NCBI GenBank assembly: GCA_041795785.1
Contig: JBHBXR010000138.1
Span: forward strand, 1-23,160
DNA: 23,160 bases
Direction of reading: 5' to 3'
DNA from: CAJPST01 sp041795785
Lineage (GTDB): Bacteria > Pseudomonadota > Gammaproteobacteria > Enterobacterales > Pasteurellaceae
Part shown: positions 1-6,993 of the stretch, in pieces
Position numbering within the stretch: the stretch's first letter is position 1
Layout of the letters: every line of letters starts with the position of its first letter
Notes under the pieces: model-generated
Seen by the model: the letters and a program-made list of their open reading frames with translations, nothing else
The model's database searches: none
Told to the model about the DNA's origin: nothing
Translations under genes and position numbers: made by a program

Positions 1-280
1 AAAGATCACCAAAATCCCCAATATTTTCTTTAAAACTATTAATTTCAAAAGATAATACAAAACACTTAGAATGCTTAATATTTGAACTTGTCTTATACTC
101 AATTATTTTTTCACTCTTTTCAGTCAAATTAATTGAATACCAACGCCGATCACCGCTATCCTTAAGATATCTTCCATAACTTAAATAATAAACAGAGATA
201 ATTAACAAAAATACCGTAAAAATCCGATTTTTTTTTAAAACTTTATCATAGATTTTCCTTACAAAATACCAAACCCCATG
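1..280 (-). pseudogene. Startless 5' remnant of a membrane protein, possible fourth island paralog
   Basis: An open minus-strand frame runs off the left edge of the window. It encodes an N-terminal basic segment (FVRKIYDKVLKKNR), one hydrophobic segment (roughly IFTVFLLIISVYYLSYG), then a soluble stretch with one cysteine (KHSKCFVL). The N-terminal layout resembles the three paralogs at 828-2671, where FVKKLYKIL aligns with FVRKIYDKVL, but the rest does not align convincingly. There is no in-frame ATG or GTG. The frame continues upstream through the GC-rich arm at 279-306 to a stop at 320-322, with only a TTG at 316. The native start therefore seems to have been replaced by the inverted-repeat element. 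It could be a remnant or, less likely, a gene started from TTG. Confidence 0.4.
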
Positions 281-440
281 CCGGCGCGCGTTTCCCGACG
301 CGTGTCCTAAATCCAATAATCAAAGTGCGGTCGGTTTTCGGTTTGTTTTTTCACATTGAAAAAACGTCTTGAATTTTGACCGCACTTTATCTATTTTTCT
401 TAATTAGATACTGACACGCGTCGGGAGACGCGCGCCAGCA
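279..440. repeat. Nested inverted-repeat element: GC-rich hairpin arms around a double uptake sequence
   Basis: Two 28-nt GC-rich arms (279-306 and 413-440) are inverted copies of each other with two mismatches. The right arm contains a hairpin of its own, CGCGTC-GGGA-GACGCG. Between the arms lie two inverted uptake sequences (323-331 on + and 379-387 on -). Inside those sits another perfect 9-bp stem, GTTTTTTCA/TGAAAAAAC, at about 349-369. The right arm encodes the last residues of the effector-like gene ending at 404, and the left arm fuses to the startless frame at 1-280. The sequence alone does not show whether it is a mobile palindromic element, a terminator or a recombination scar. Confidence 0.7.
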
Positions 441-799
441 AGGGGCGTCAAACTAGATGCTAATCTAGCAGCGACTAAACCGGGTTTCTTTTTTAAAAAT
501 TCTACCGCAGCTCCTGCTACCCCGGCACCAATAGTTGCGGCATCATTCCAAGTTAATTTCCCTGTTTTTATTACGCCACTTACAGTAGCAGCAATAGAAG
601 CATATCCTCCAAAATTACCCAAATTTTTTATTCCTAGATGACTTACCAAATTACTCGCAGCAGTAACACTAGAAAAAGTAACATCCCATCCATCTTTATG
701 ACAGTCTAATGCAGCTCTCCCTGTTTCAACTGTACCATCAATCACCCCTGCTCGATTACCTAAAGGAACAATAAGGTTAATCATAATTTTTGAGCCCAT
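404..799 (-). CDS. Small effector-like hypothetical protein with altered C-terminus
   Basis: This 131-aa protein starts at ATG 799 with a good ribosome site (GGAG, 7 nt upstream). It has no signal peptide. The N-terminus carries GNRAGVIDGTVETG, the motif repeated in the truncated ORF at 1335-1439. Residues about 40-105 are rich in Gly, Ala, Ser and Thr (ASNLVSHLGIKN, GGYASIAATVSG, DAATIGAGVAGAAVEFL) and could form amphipathic or membrane-active helices. The last 10-15 residues (LAGARLPTRVSI) are encoded by the GC-rich arm of the element at 279-440, so the original C-terminus has probably been lost. I do not recognise the family. Its position beside two-pass membrane proteins suggests an interbacterial effector paired with immunity proteins, which is inference. 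It could also be a non-functional remnant. Confidence 0.6.
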   Translation of the reverse strand: MGSKIMINLIVPLGNRAGVIDGTVETGRAALDCHKDGWDVTFSSVTAASNLVSHLGIKNLGNFGGYASIAATVSGVIKTGKLTWNDAATIGAGVAGAAVEFLKKKPGLVAARLASSLTPLAGARLPTRVSI

Positions 800-827
800 A
801 TTTATTCTCCACTGAAAGTTAATATAA

Positions 828-1331
828 TTATTCTTTACTGTGTATTCTTGTAAGATATAGCCCTATTACCAAAAAAGACAATAAAGAAATCATGCCAATT
901 TTAATATTATACTTTAAATATTCAGATTTTCTTTCTTTCAAAGAATATATAAAATCATCCGTTATATTATGAAAGCAATATTCATCCCCATTGACACAGC
1001 TTTTAAAAATATAAACCTCCTTATCTATTTCATAAAAATGAACTGATGATAATTGATATACACCTTCTCTTGGAAATCCACAATTTTTTACATAACATAT
1101 ATTATTCTTGTTCTTTATAGATATATATTTATTTAGTTTTCCAATCATCTCACCCCCTTTTATTTCTACTGAGATATTATGATATGAGGTATATTTTTCA
1201 TAAGTGCCCCTTCCATAATTTAATTTTAAATATGACATAATTAAAACAAATGTAAACACAGCTATAATCACGACCGCAACACAAAAGGATGGATCAAGGA
1301 TTTTATATAATTTCTTTACAAACAAACCCAT
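828..1331 (-). CDS. Two-pass membrane protein with four-cysteine periplasmic domain (paralog A)
   Basis: 167-aa hypothetical protein. It has a basic N-terminus, a membrane segment at about 15-35, an extracytoplasmic domain at about 36-140 and a second membrane segment at about 143-162, followed by a basic tail. This predicts both ends in the cytoplasm. C79, C84, C112 and C119 match cysteines in the paralogs at 1481-1987 and 2138-2671, within the shared motifs GKLN, C-x4-CG-x-P-x-EG, SC and CF-x-NI. Paired periplasmic disulfides are likely. The start lies 4 nt after the stop of the 34-codon ORF at 1335-1439 and has only a weak ribosome site, so translation may depend on coupling. The next gene downstream is the effector-like protein at 404-799. 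An immunity function is inferred from context only. Confidence 0.75.
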   Translation of the reverse strand: MGLFVKKLYKILDPSFCVAVVIIAVFTFVLIMSYLKLNYGRGTYEKYTSYHNISVEIKGGEMIGKLNKYISIKNKNNICYVKNCGFPREGVYQLSSVHFYEIDKEVYIFKSCVNGDEYCFHNITDDFIYSLKERKSEYLKYNIKIGMISLLSFLVIGLYLTRIHSKE

Positions 1332-1334
1332 ATA

Positions 1335-1439
1335 CTATCTCATTACAATGCTGACTTCTGTTTCAACAGTACCATCAATTGCTCCCGCTTGACCGCCTAA
1401 AAAACCGAAAAAAGTAACAACAATACTCTCTTTACCCAT
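1335..1439 (-). pseudogene. 34-codon truncated copy of the effector-like N-terminus
   Basis: The frame ATG 1439 to TAG 1335 encodes 34 residues including GGQAGAIDGTVET, matching GNRAGVIDGTVET in the protein at 404-799. It has a strong ribosome site (AGGAG, 6 nt upstream), and the leader GGAGAATAAA-ATGGG is nearly the same as that of the longer copy. After the shared motif the two diverge and this copy stops within seven codons. It is directly followed by paralog A (start 1331). I read it as the 5' remnant of a second effector-like gene. It might instead persist as a leader peptide coupling translation of paralog A. Confidence 0.6.
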
Positions 1440-1480
1440 TTTATTCTCCTAATAAGTAACATTGATTTGAAAAAATAAAT

Positions 1481-1987
1481 TTAGTTTTTATATTTCTCCC
1501 TTGCATTATCCATTCCCATAATTAAATTGAGGCATATCATAAAATAATAAAAAAGGATCGCTTCTTTCAAGTCTTGAAGTTTATTTTCCTTTATTTCTTC
1601 AATAAAGGAATCTGAAATATTGTAAAAACATTCCTCCTTATTGAGGCAACTTTTTAAAATAAAAACATCGCCGTCAATATCAATAAATTCAATATAAGAT
1701 AAATGATAATGCCCTTCTTTAGGGAAACCACAATGCGACACATAACAATATTTATTCTTATGTCTCTGCTTTATAGTAATATATTGATTCAGTTTGCCAT
1801 CCATAGTTTCTTCTTTTACCTCTACATTCACATTTTGATAAGACGAATATTCGGTTGGTACGCCACTATACAGTGCTTTAACGTATAAGAATGTAAAATA
1901 AAAGGCAAATGGAGAAAATATAATAATCATAGCCCAATAGTCCCAAGCAATTTTTCCGAAGTATTTTTTAAATGTTTTTATATCCAT
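1481..1987 (-). CDS. Two-pass membrane protein with four-cysteine periplasmic domain (paralog B)
   Basis: 168-aa hypothetical protein starting at ATG 1987 behind a strong GGAGAGG ribosome site. Predicted membrane segments lie at about 17-38 and 143-158 and flank a domain of about 100 residues. C81, C86, C114 and C120 align with the cysteines of paralogs A and C, together with DGKLN, CGFPKEGHY, ILKSC and CFYNIS. It is closer to paralog A than to C. The low GC and lack of uptake sequences match the rest of the island. The family is not recognised. As with A and C, a role as a membrane immunity or resistance protein is an inference from copy number, topology and neighbours. Confidence 0.75.
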   Translation of the reverse strand: MDIKTFKKYFGKIAWDYWAMIIIFSPFAFYFTFLYVKALYSGVPTEYSSYQNVNVEVKEETMDGKLNQYITIKQRHKNKYCYVSHCGFPKEGHYHLSYIEFIDIDGDVFILKSCLNKEECFYNISDSFIEEIKENKLQDLKEAILFYYFMICLNLIMGMDNAREKYKN

Positions 1988-2045
1988 TAAATCCTCTCCA
2001 TAAATTTTTGGTCTCGGATGTAAATATATTTATCGATATGTATTA

Positions 2046-2096
2046 TCAAAAAAGCGCACCTATATTTGCTGAAATTTTTGCAAGAAGAAATTTCAT
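2046..2096 (-). other. 16-codon minus-strand ORF with ribosome site between paralogs C and B
   Basis: The 150-bp gap between the two membrane-protein genes holds a small frame (ATG 2096, stop 2046) encoding MKFLLAKISANIGALF, preceded by AGGATAATATT. It sits in the same slot relative to paralog B as the 34-codon remnant does to paralog A. It could be a further effector remnant, a leader peptide or chance. No similarity to the other remnant is visible. Confidence 0.2.
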
Positions 2097-2137
2097 AATA
2101 TTATCCTATTATTTTTAAGTCGTAATTAAAAAAATCT

Positions 2138-2671
2138 TTACGTTCCATGTCTTTTTTTGGCTCCTGTTTTTATAAGAAGCCAAGTATGTATGAAACTAAT
2201 TGGTATCATCACTACCACAATAATAATCGCCCATTTTAATTCATCCTTTGCATGATAAACTGCATCTTGTTTGATTCTTTCAATATCATTTCCAGTTATA
2301 TTGTAGAAACATTCCTCCTTTTCATCTTTCACACAAGAATAGAGTAAAAAATAGTCATTATAAATTTTGATAAACTTAACCTCGGAAAAGTCAAATTTTC
2401 CTTCGTTTGGAAGTCCGCAGTATTTTATGTGACAGTTTTTATTAAAATGCCTTGTTGTCCACACATTATTTAATCGCCCGGTTATGTGACTATCGGAAAC
2501 ATGTAAATTAATATTGTAAAAAGATTTATACTCAATTTTAAAGTCATTATAAAAAAGCAAATTAAAATGAATAACAAAAATATATAAGAAAAGTAATATT
2601 ACATAGGCATTCATCGCACAATACCAATAATCAATTTCTTTTCTGGCAAAATTATATAATTTTCTTAACAT
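2138..2671 (-). CDS. Two-pass membrane protein with four-cysteine periplasmic domain (paralog C)
   Basis: 177-aa hypothetical protein starting at ATG 2671. Membrane segments are predicted at about 19-42 and 147-168, with a basic cytoplasmic tail (KTGAKKRHGT). C80, C85, C113 and C121 correspond to the cysteines of paralogs A and B. Shared motifs are EYKSFYNIN, TGRLN, CGLPNEG, YSC and CFYNITG. It is the most divergent of the three and the first gene of the minus-strand array, with weak promoter and ribosome signals upstream. Unknown function; see paralogs A and B for the argument that it is immunity-like. Confidence 0.75.
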   Translation of the reverse strand: MLRKLYNFARKEIDYWYCAMNAYVILLFLYIFVIHFNLLFYNDFKIEYKSFYNINLHVSDSHITGRLNNVWTTRHFNKNCHIKYCGLPNEGKFDFSEVKFIKIYNDYFLLYSCVKDEKEECFYNITGNDIERIKQDAVYHAKDELKWAIIIVVVMIPISFIHTWLLIKTGAKKRHGT

Positions 2672-2972
2672 TATAAACTATCCCGCAAGCATCATTTGGA
2701 ATATATTTTTCAAAAATAAATAGATTTAAAAAAACATCCGCAAAACTAACCGCACTTTACTATCAGGTGATTGATTATATTCTAGCCTATTACAAAAATA
2801 AAAACCGTGAGCCGCTTCACAAATCCTTCAAAATGAGTAACTTATCAGTTTTATAAGCGGTTGTAAGCTAAAGATAAAGGCGTTTTTAGTGGGAAAGTGC
2901 GGTCGGTTTTTGGGGAGTTTTTCGGTTGTGTAAATGGGGTTCGGGTCACTATTGTGGATGTTTATATTTAAC
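2672..2972. other. Intergenic stretch with two uptake sequences and a possible gene remnant
   Basis: This gap between the AT-rich island and icd contains uptake sequences at 2749-2757 (-) and 2895-2903 (+). A plus-strand frame stays open from 2677 to the stop at 2854-2856 and ends with QVIDYILAYYKNKNREPL. It has no ATG and no ribosome site, only a possible GTG at 2767. It may be a decayed gene. No RNA gene or clear promoter was seen. Confidence 0.35.
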
Positions 2973-3002
2973 AAAGGCTGTTTGATTCCTCAAACAGCCT
3001 TT
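2973..3002 (-). terminator. Rho-independent terminator of icd
   Basis: A perfect 13-bp stem (AAAGGCTGTTTGA / TCAAACAGCCTTT) with a 4-nt loop lies 27 nt past the icd stop codon. The T-tract on the minus strand is short (TTTGTT), so termination relies mostly on the stem. The near-symmetry would allow bidirectional action. Confidence 0.8.
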
Positions 3003-3028
3003 TATCAAAATAGAACAACGTTCACTAA

Positions 3029-5251
3029 TTACAACGCATCAATCACCGCATTCAAGGTTGCGCTCGGACGCATTGCCTGTGCCGTTTTAAACGGGTTAGG
3101 CGCATAATAACCGCCGATATCCACCGCTCCCGTCACCGCATTCAATTCCGCCAGAATTTGCGCTTCTTGTGCGGCAAGTTGTGCGGCGGCAGGGGCGAAA
3201 TGCGCTTTCAATGCGGCGTCTTTATCCTGTGCGGCAAGCGCTTCCGCCCAGTAACGCGCCAAATAATAATGGCTGCCGCGGTTATCCAGTTCTCCCGCTT
3301 TACGTTTAGGCGACTTACCGTTTAACAATAACTGCTCGGTCGCGGCATCCAATGTGTCCGCCAATACTTGCGCTTTGGCGTTGCCCGTTTTTTGCGCCAA
3401 ATGTTCCAACGAAACCGCCAGAGCCAAAAACTCGCCCAAAGAATCCCAACGCAGATGATTTTCCGCTAAAAATTGTTGGACGTGTTTCGGCGCCGAACCG
3501 CCTGCACCGGTTTCAAACATACCGCCGCCGTTCATCAACGGCACGATGGATAACATTTTCGCACTGGTGCCCAGTTCTAAAATCGGGAACAAATCTGTTA
3601 AATAATCACGCAGCACGTTGCCGGTAACGGAAATGGTGTCTTTGCCCTCTTTCAGACGTTGCAAGCTGAACAAACAGGCTTCTACCGGCGGTAAAATACG
3701 CAAATCCAAACCGTCGGTATTCAGTTCCGCCAAATTGGCTTTCACTTTTGCAATTAACGCCGCATCGTGCGGACGTTTTTCATCCAACCAGAACACGGCA
3801 GGCGTTTCACTTAAACGCGCACGGTTAACCGCCAGTTGAACCCAATCTCTGACCGGTGCGTCTTTGGTTTGACAAGCGCGCCAAATATCTCCCGCTTCCA
3901 CTTGGTGTTCGGTTAACACTTTTCCTTGCTCGTCAATGAGTTGTACAACACCGTCCGCACTGATTTCAAAAGTTTTATCATGCGAACCGTATTCCTCCGC
4001 TTTTTGCGCCATTAACCCGACATTCGGCACGGTTCCCATGGTCGCAGGATCGAATGCGCCGTTTTCACGACAAAAATCGATCACCGTTTGATAAATACCG
4101 GCATAACTGCTGTCAGGGATCACGGCTTTGGTATCGCGTGCAACGCCGTTTTTATCCCACATACGACCGGAATTGCGGATCATCGCCGGCATCGACGCAT
4201 CGACAATCACATCGCTCGGCACATGTAAATTGGTGATGCCTTTATCGGAATCCACCATCGCCAAATCCGGATTATCCGCATAAACTGCAGCAATTTCCGC
4301 TTCTACGGCGGCGCGCTCGGCGGCATTCAATTTATCCAAACTACTCAATAAGTTACCGAAACCGTTGTTGACATTCACGCCAATCGCAGCCAGCTGTTCG
4401 CCGTATTTTTCAAACAACGGCGCAAAGAAAACTTTCACCGCATGACCGAAAATAATCGGATCGGATACTTTCATCATCGTCGCTTTCATATGCAACGAGA
4501 ACAATACGCCCTTGGCTTTGGCATCGGCAACCTGCTCGCTTAAAAACGCCAATAAGGCTTTTTTGCTCATCACAGTCGCATCAATAATTTCGCCCGCTTT
4601 TAACGCAAGCGGCTTGCGTAATTCCTGTTTGTTGCCCTGTTTATCGGTAAAGACGAATGAAACCGTTGTCGCATCGGCAACAGTGACGGATTGTTCGTTG
4701 GCATAAAAATCGCCGCCTTGCATTGTAGAAACATGGGATTTGGAATCTTTACTCCAAGCGCCCATACTGTGCGGATATTTTTTAGCAAAATTTTTCACCG
4801 CTTTCGGCGCGCGACGATCGGAGTTGCCTTCACGTAAAACAGGGTTCACCGCACTGCCTTTAATGCGATCATAACGCTCGCGTACGGATTTTTCTTCGTC
4901 GGTTTTCGCTTCCGCCGGATAATTCGGCAACGGATAACCCTGCGCCTGCAACTCGGCAATCGCGGCGGTCAACTGCGGCACGGAAGCACTGATATTCGGC
5001 AGTTTGATCACATTGGCATCCGGCTGTTTCACCAATTCGCCCAACTGTGCCAACGCATCCGGCACACGTTGCGCGTCGCTTAAATATTCCGGAAATAACG
5101 CCAAAATACGCCCCGCCAAAGAAATATCGGCAGTGACGACATCAACATCGGCGCTTTTGGCAAAAGCGCGTACGATAGGTAAAAGAGATTGAGTGGCTAA
5201 AGCGGGCGCTTCATCAGTATGTGTATAAATAATTGTATTTTTTTGACTCAC
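3029..5251 (-). CDS. icd: Monomeric NADP-dependent isocitrate dehydrogenase
   Basis: The 740-aa protein oxidatively decarboxylates isocitrate to 2-oxoglutarate with NADP in the TCA cycle, in the cytoplasm, as a single-chain enzyme of the monomeric IDH family (usually about 740 residues). Family signatures include SVTGNVLRDYL, LGTSAKMLSIVPLMNGGG, FETGAGGSAPKH and LDNRGSHYYLARYWA; the last lies in the region that contacts the NADP 2'-phosphate in this family. I chose GTG 5251, giving MSQKNTIIYTHTDEAP, because AGGAG lies 6 nt upstream and the length then matches the family; the frame stays open further upstream to 5368 without a ribosome site. The gene is more GC-rich than the island beside it and has no uptake sequence in 2.2 kb. 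It is probably monocistronic, ending at the 2973-3002 terminator. Confidence 0.97.
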   Translation of the reverse strand: MSQKNTIIYTHTDEAPALATQSLLPIVRAFAKSADVDVVTADISLAGRILALFPEYLSDAQRVPDALAQLGELVKQPDANVIKLPNISASVPQLTAAIAELQAQGYPLPNYPAEAKTDEEKSVRERYDRIKGSAVNPVLREGNSDRRAPKAVKNFAKKYPHSMGAWSKDSKSHVSTMQGGDFYANEQSVTVADATTVSFVFTDKQGNKQELRKPLALKAGEIIDATVMSKKALLAFLSEQVADAKAKGVLFSLHMKATMMKVSDPIIFGHAVKVFFAPLFEKYGEQLAAIGVNVNNGFGNLLSSLDKLNAAERAAVEAEIAAVYADNPDLAMVDSDKGITNLHVPSDVIVDASMPAMIRNSGRMWDKNGVARDTKAVIPDSSYAGIYQTVIDFCRENGAFDPATMGTVPNVGLMAQKAEEYGSHDKTFEISADGVVQLIDEQGKVLTEHQVEAGDIWRACQTKDAPVRDWVQLAVNRARLSETPAVFWLDEKRPHDAALIAKVKANLAELNTDGLDLRILPPVEACLFSLQRLKEGKDTISVTGNVLRDYLTDLFPILELGTSAKMLSIVPLMNGGGMFETGAGGSAPKHVQQFLAENHLRWDSLGEFLALAVSLEHLAQKTGNAKAQVLADTLDAATEQLLLNGKSPKRKAGELDNRGSHYYLARYWAEALAAQDKDAALKAHFAPAAAQLAAQEAQILAELNAVTGAVDIGGYYAPNPFKTAQAMRPSATLNAVIDAL

Positions 5252-5422
5252 GGTTCGCTCCTCGAAAAGATGTTTGCTTATGATGGGAATGCCTTTAAAT
5301 AAAGGGCGAAAAGGATTATGGCACAATTTAAGTGCTTTTTGCAGATATTTATAATCGAAATAAGGCAAAAAATCAGAGACTTGTCAAAATTTGTCGGGCA
5401 AACGGCAAAAGCCGTTCAAATG

Positions 5423-5452
5423 AAAAAGGTACGGATTTAAAAACCGTACCCT
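5423..5452 (-). terminator. Terminator downstream of tRNA-Leu
   Basis: The stem GGTACGG / CCGTACC is followed on the minus strand by TTTTTCATTT, a typical intrinsic terminator, a few bases after the tRNA 3' end. A second small hairpin (AACGGC-AAAA-GCCGTT, 5401-5416) follows it. Confidence 0.8.
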
Positions 5453-5457
5453 TGAGA

Positions 5458-5542
5458 TGGTGTCCGCGACAGGACTTGAACCTGCACACCCGAGGGCATT
5501 AGGACCTGAACCTAACGTGTCTACCAATTCCACCACACGGAC
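5458..5542 (-). tRNA. tRNA-Leu (anticodon CAG)
   Basis: An 85-nt class II tRNA. The acceptor stem GTCCGTG pairs with CGCGGAC (one G-U pair), and the anticodon arm TTAGG-TTCAGGT-CCTAA presents CAG, which reads CUG leucine codons. It has a long variable arm (TGCCCTCGGGTG region), the T-arm loop GTTCAAG and an encoded CCA end. The D-arm segment AATTGGTAGAC is typical of leucine tRNAs. It is a single-gene unit with its own promoter and terminator. Confidence 0.97.
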
Positions 5543-5556
5543 ATAAAACGTTGCTG

Positions 5557-5584
5557 ATTATACTATTACGATAAAAAAGTGCAA
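5557..5584 (-). promoter_or_regulatory. Promoter of tRNA-Leu
   Basis: On the minus strand TTGCAC (5579-5584) is 16 bp from a perfect TATAAT (5557-5562), about 14 nt before the mature tRNA 5' end. This is a strong sigma-70 promoter. Confidence 0.8.
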
Positions 5585-5632
5585 GCTACCAAAACACTCA
5601 AAAAAGCGACCGCACTTTTAATCCTAACAGGC

Positions 5633-5845
5633 TCATTTTAACGGTTGCCCTTTATAAGCATTGATAATTTCCGACGCTTTCACGCTGTCATCCATATTTT
5701 TTTGCAGCGAATCGGATAAGGTTTTCACGAAAGCGGCGATATCTTCCGCTAAAAAGGCGTTAATGGTGCGGTATTCCTCCGAATTGACGCGTAAAATATC
5801 TCTCACCATCACTAATGCAATTTTGTCTGCCGTCGATTTTTTCAT
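5633..5845 (-). CDS. 70-aa conserved-looking hypothetical protein
   Basis: A soluble, mostly helical small protein (MKKSTADKIALVMVRDILRV...). ATG 5845 is preferred because AGGAG lies 5 nt upstream; the GTG two codons earlier overlaps the ribosome site. It has no signal peptide, membrane segment or cysteine. Coding character is supported by the ribosome site and by acidic/basic composition unlike a random frame. It stands alone between the tRNA and the transporter operon, followed by an uptake sequence at 5609-5617. Family not recognised. Confidence 0.65.
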   Translation of the reverse strand: MKKSTADKIALVMVRDILRVNSEEYRTINAFLAEDIAAFVKTLSDSLQKNMDDSVKASEIINAYKGQPLK

Positions 5846-5952
5846 AAACACTCCTTTTAAACTCTTGCATGGATTAAACGATTAAGATGAATTTTTGTAC
5901 AAAATAACATTTATTCGGCGCTAAAAACAACCGTGTTTGTTAAAAAATATCT

Positions 5953-6993
5953 TTAACGTCCGAATAACACTGCGCCGCCACTGCTCGGCAAGGTCGTGGC
6001 ATAAATTAAACTGAGGGCAAAGCCGATCAACAAAATGCCGAAAATCAATTTGAGCAAGCTGTTGAAATGAATTTTCAGTTTCGGTGTGAGATACCATTTC
6101 CCCAACGTTACCGCAGTTTGTCTGGCGTATAACACCAACAACGCGAAACCCGACAAAGTAATGCCCGTACCGAGCGCCATCGCCATGGTGGCTAAAATAC
6201 CCCAAATATAAAGATCAATCATATAAGCAAGAAACAACACAAAAATCGCCCCCGTGCAAGGACGCATGCCGATACTTAAAATAACCAACAGTTGCGATTT
6301 AATGCTGTCTGCATTTTCTAACTGATTTGGAGCGGGAATGTGCTGATGTCCGCAGGCGCAATGTTCGTCGTGGTGCCGGGTATAAATTTCACTTGAATTT
6401 ACGACCGCACTTTTATTTTGTCGCCCCGCTACAAAGGTATTTTGTCCGATTTTCAACGGCGCTTCGGCAAGACGAATACGTTGAATCGTCGGTTGCGACG
6501 TTTGTTTTCTCTGTTGCCATAATTTTTTCAGGCTTTGATAACACCACTGCACGCCGAGTAACAAAATTAAACCGAAGGCGATCCGTTCCATCCACAGCTG
6601 GCTGAGTTTGAAATAAGCGGAAGACAGATTAAGCGCCACCACAATCACGGAAGTCGCCGCAACCGCCACCACGCCTTGCATCAACGAAGACAAAAACGTC
6701 AGCTTCATACTGGCGGCAAGTTTGGATTGATGGGTAGACAAATAACCGGTGATGATAAATTTACCGTGTCCAGGACCGAGGGCATGAAATACGCCGTACA
6801 AGAAACTGATAAGAATTAAACCGCCGCCCGCCGTAACGGGATCCTGTTTAATCCGATGTAAATATTCCGATAACAGTTGGTTAAACTCACGTTGCCACAC
6901 CACCACTTGTTTAAACAGCCAAGGGAATAAAAAACCGATGGCGACAATCAGCAGGCAAAACAGCGCGATTAATTTTAACTTTCTTATTTGCAT
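5953..6993 (-). CDS. NicO/RcnA-family nickel/cobalt transporter
   Basis: A 346-aa polytopic inner-membrane protein of the NicO family, which moves Ni2+ or Co2+. Visible features are the N-terminal membrane segment at 8-26, the signature HALGPGHGK at 70-78, a second motif GMRPCTG at 242-248, and a histidine/cysteine-rich cytoplasmic loop at 207-218 (HHDEHCACGHQH) suited to metal binding. The start overlaps the end of the DUF1007 gene by 10 nt, so the two are translationally coupled. Pairing with a DUF1007 periplasmic protein is common in Pasteurellaceae and suggests a two-part metal system. Uptake versus efflux cannot be decided from sequence. An uptake sequence (6404-6412) encodes KSAV just before the His-rich loop. 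Confidence 0.9.
   Translation of the reverse strand: MQIRKLKLIALFCLLIVAIGFLFPWLFKQVVVWQREFNQLLSEYLHRIKQDPVTAGGGLILISFLYGVFHALGPGHGKFIITGYLSTHQSKLAASMKLTFLSSLMQGVVAVAATSVIVVALNLSSAYFKLSQLWMERIAFGLILLLGVQWCYQSLKKLWQQRKQTSQPTIQRIRLAEAPLKIGQNTFVAGRQNKSAVVNSSEIYTRHHDEHCACGHQHIPAPNQLENADSIKSQLLVILSIGMRPCTGAIFVLFLAYMIDLYIWGILATMAMALGTGITLSGFALLVLYARQTAVTLGKWYLTPKLKIHFNSLLKLIFGILLIGFALSLIYATTLPSSGGAVLFGR

Noticed and set aside
1703..1888. 61-codon plus-strand ORF in the island
   Set aside because: It is antisense to paralog B, and its hydrophobic composition follows from AT-rich DNA. The four-cysteine conservation supports the minus strand.
3352..5192. Several plus-strand ORFs of 60-91 codons opposite icd
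   Set aside because: They are antisense shadows of a GC-rich gene with strong codon bias, have no ribosome sites and no protein-like features.
5252..5368. 39-codon N-terminal extension of icd
   Set aside because: The extension does not fit the family N-terminus (740 residues from GTG 5251), and AGGAG directly precedes that GTG.
5846..5851. GTG start two codons upstream in the 70-aa gene
   Set aside because: It overlaps the ribosome site that serves ATG 5845.
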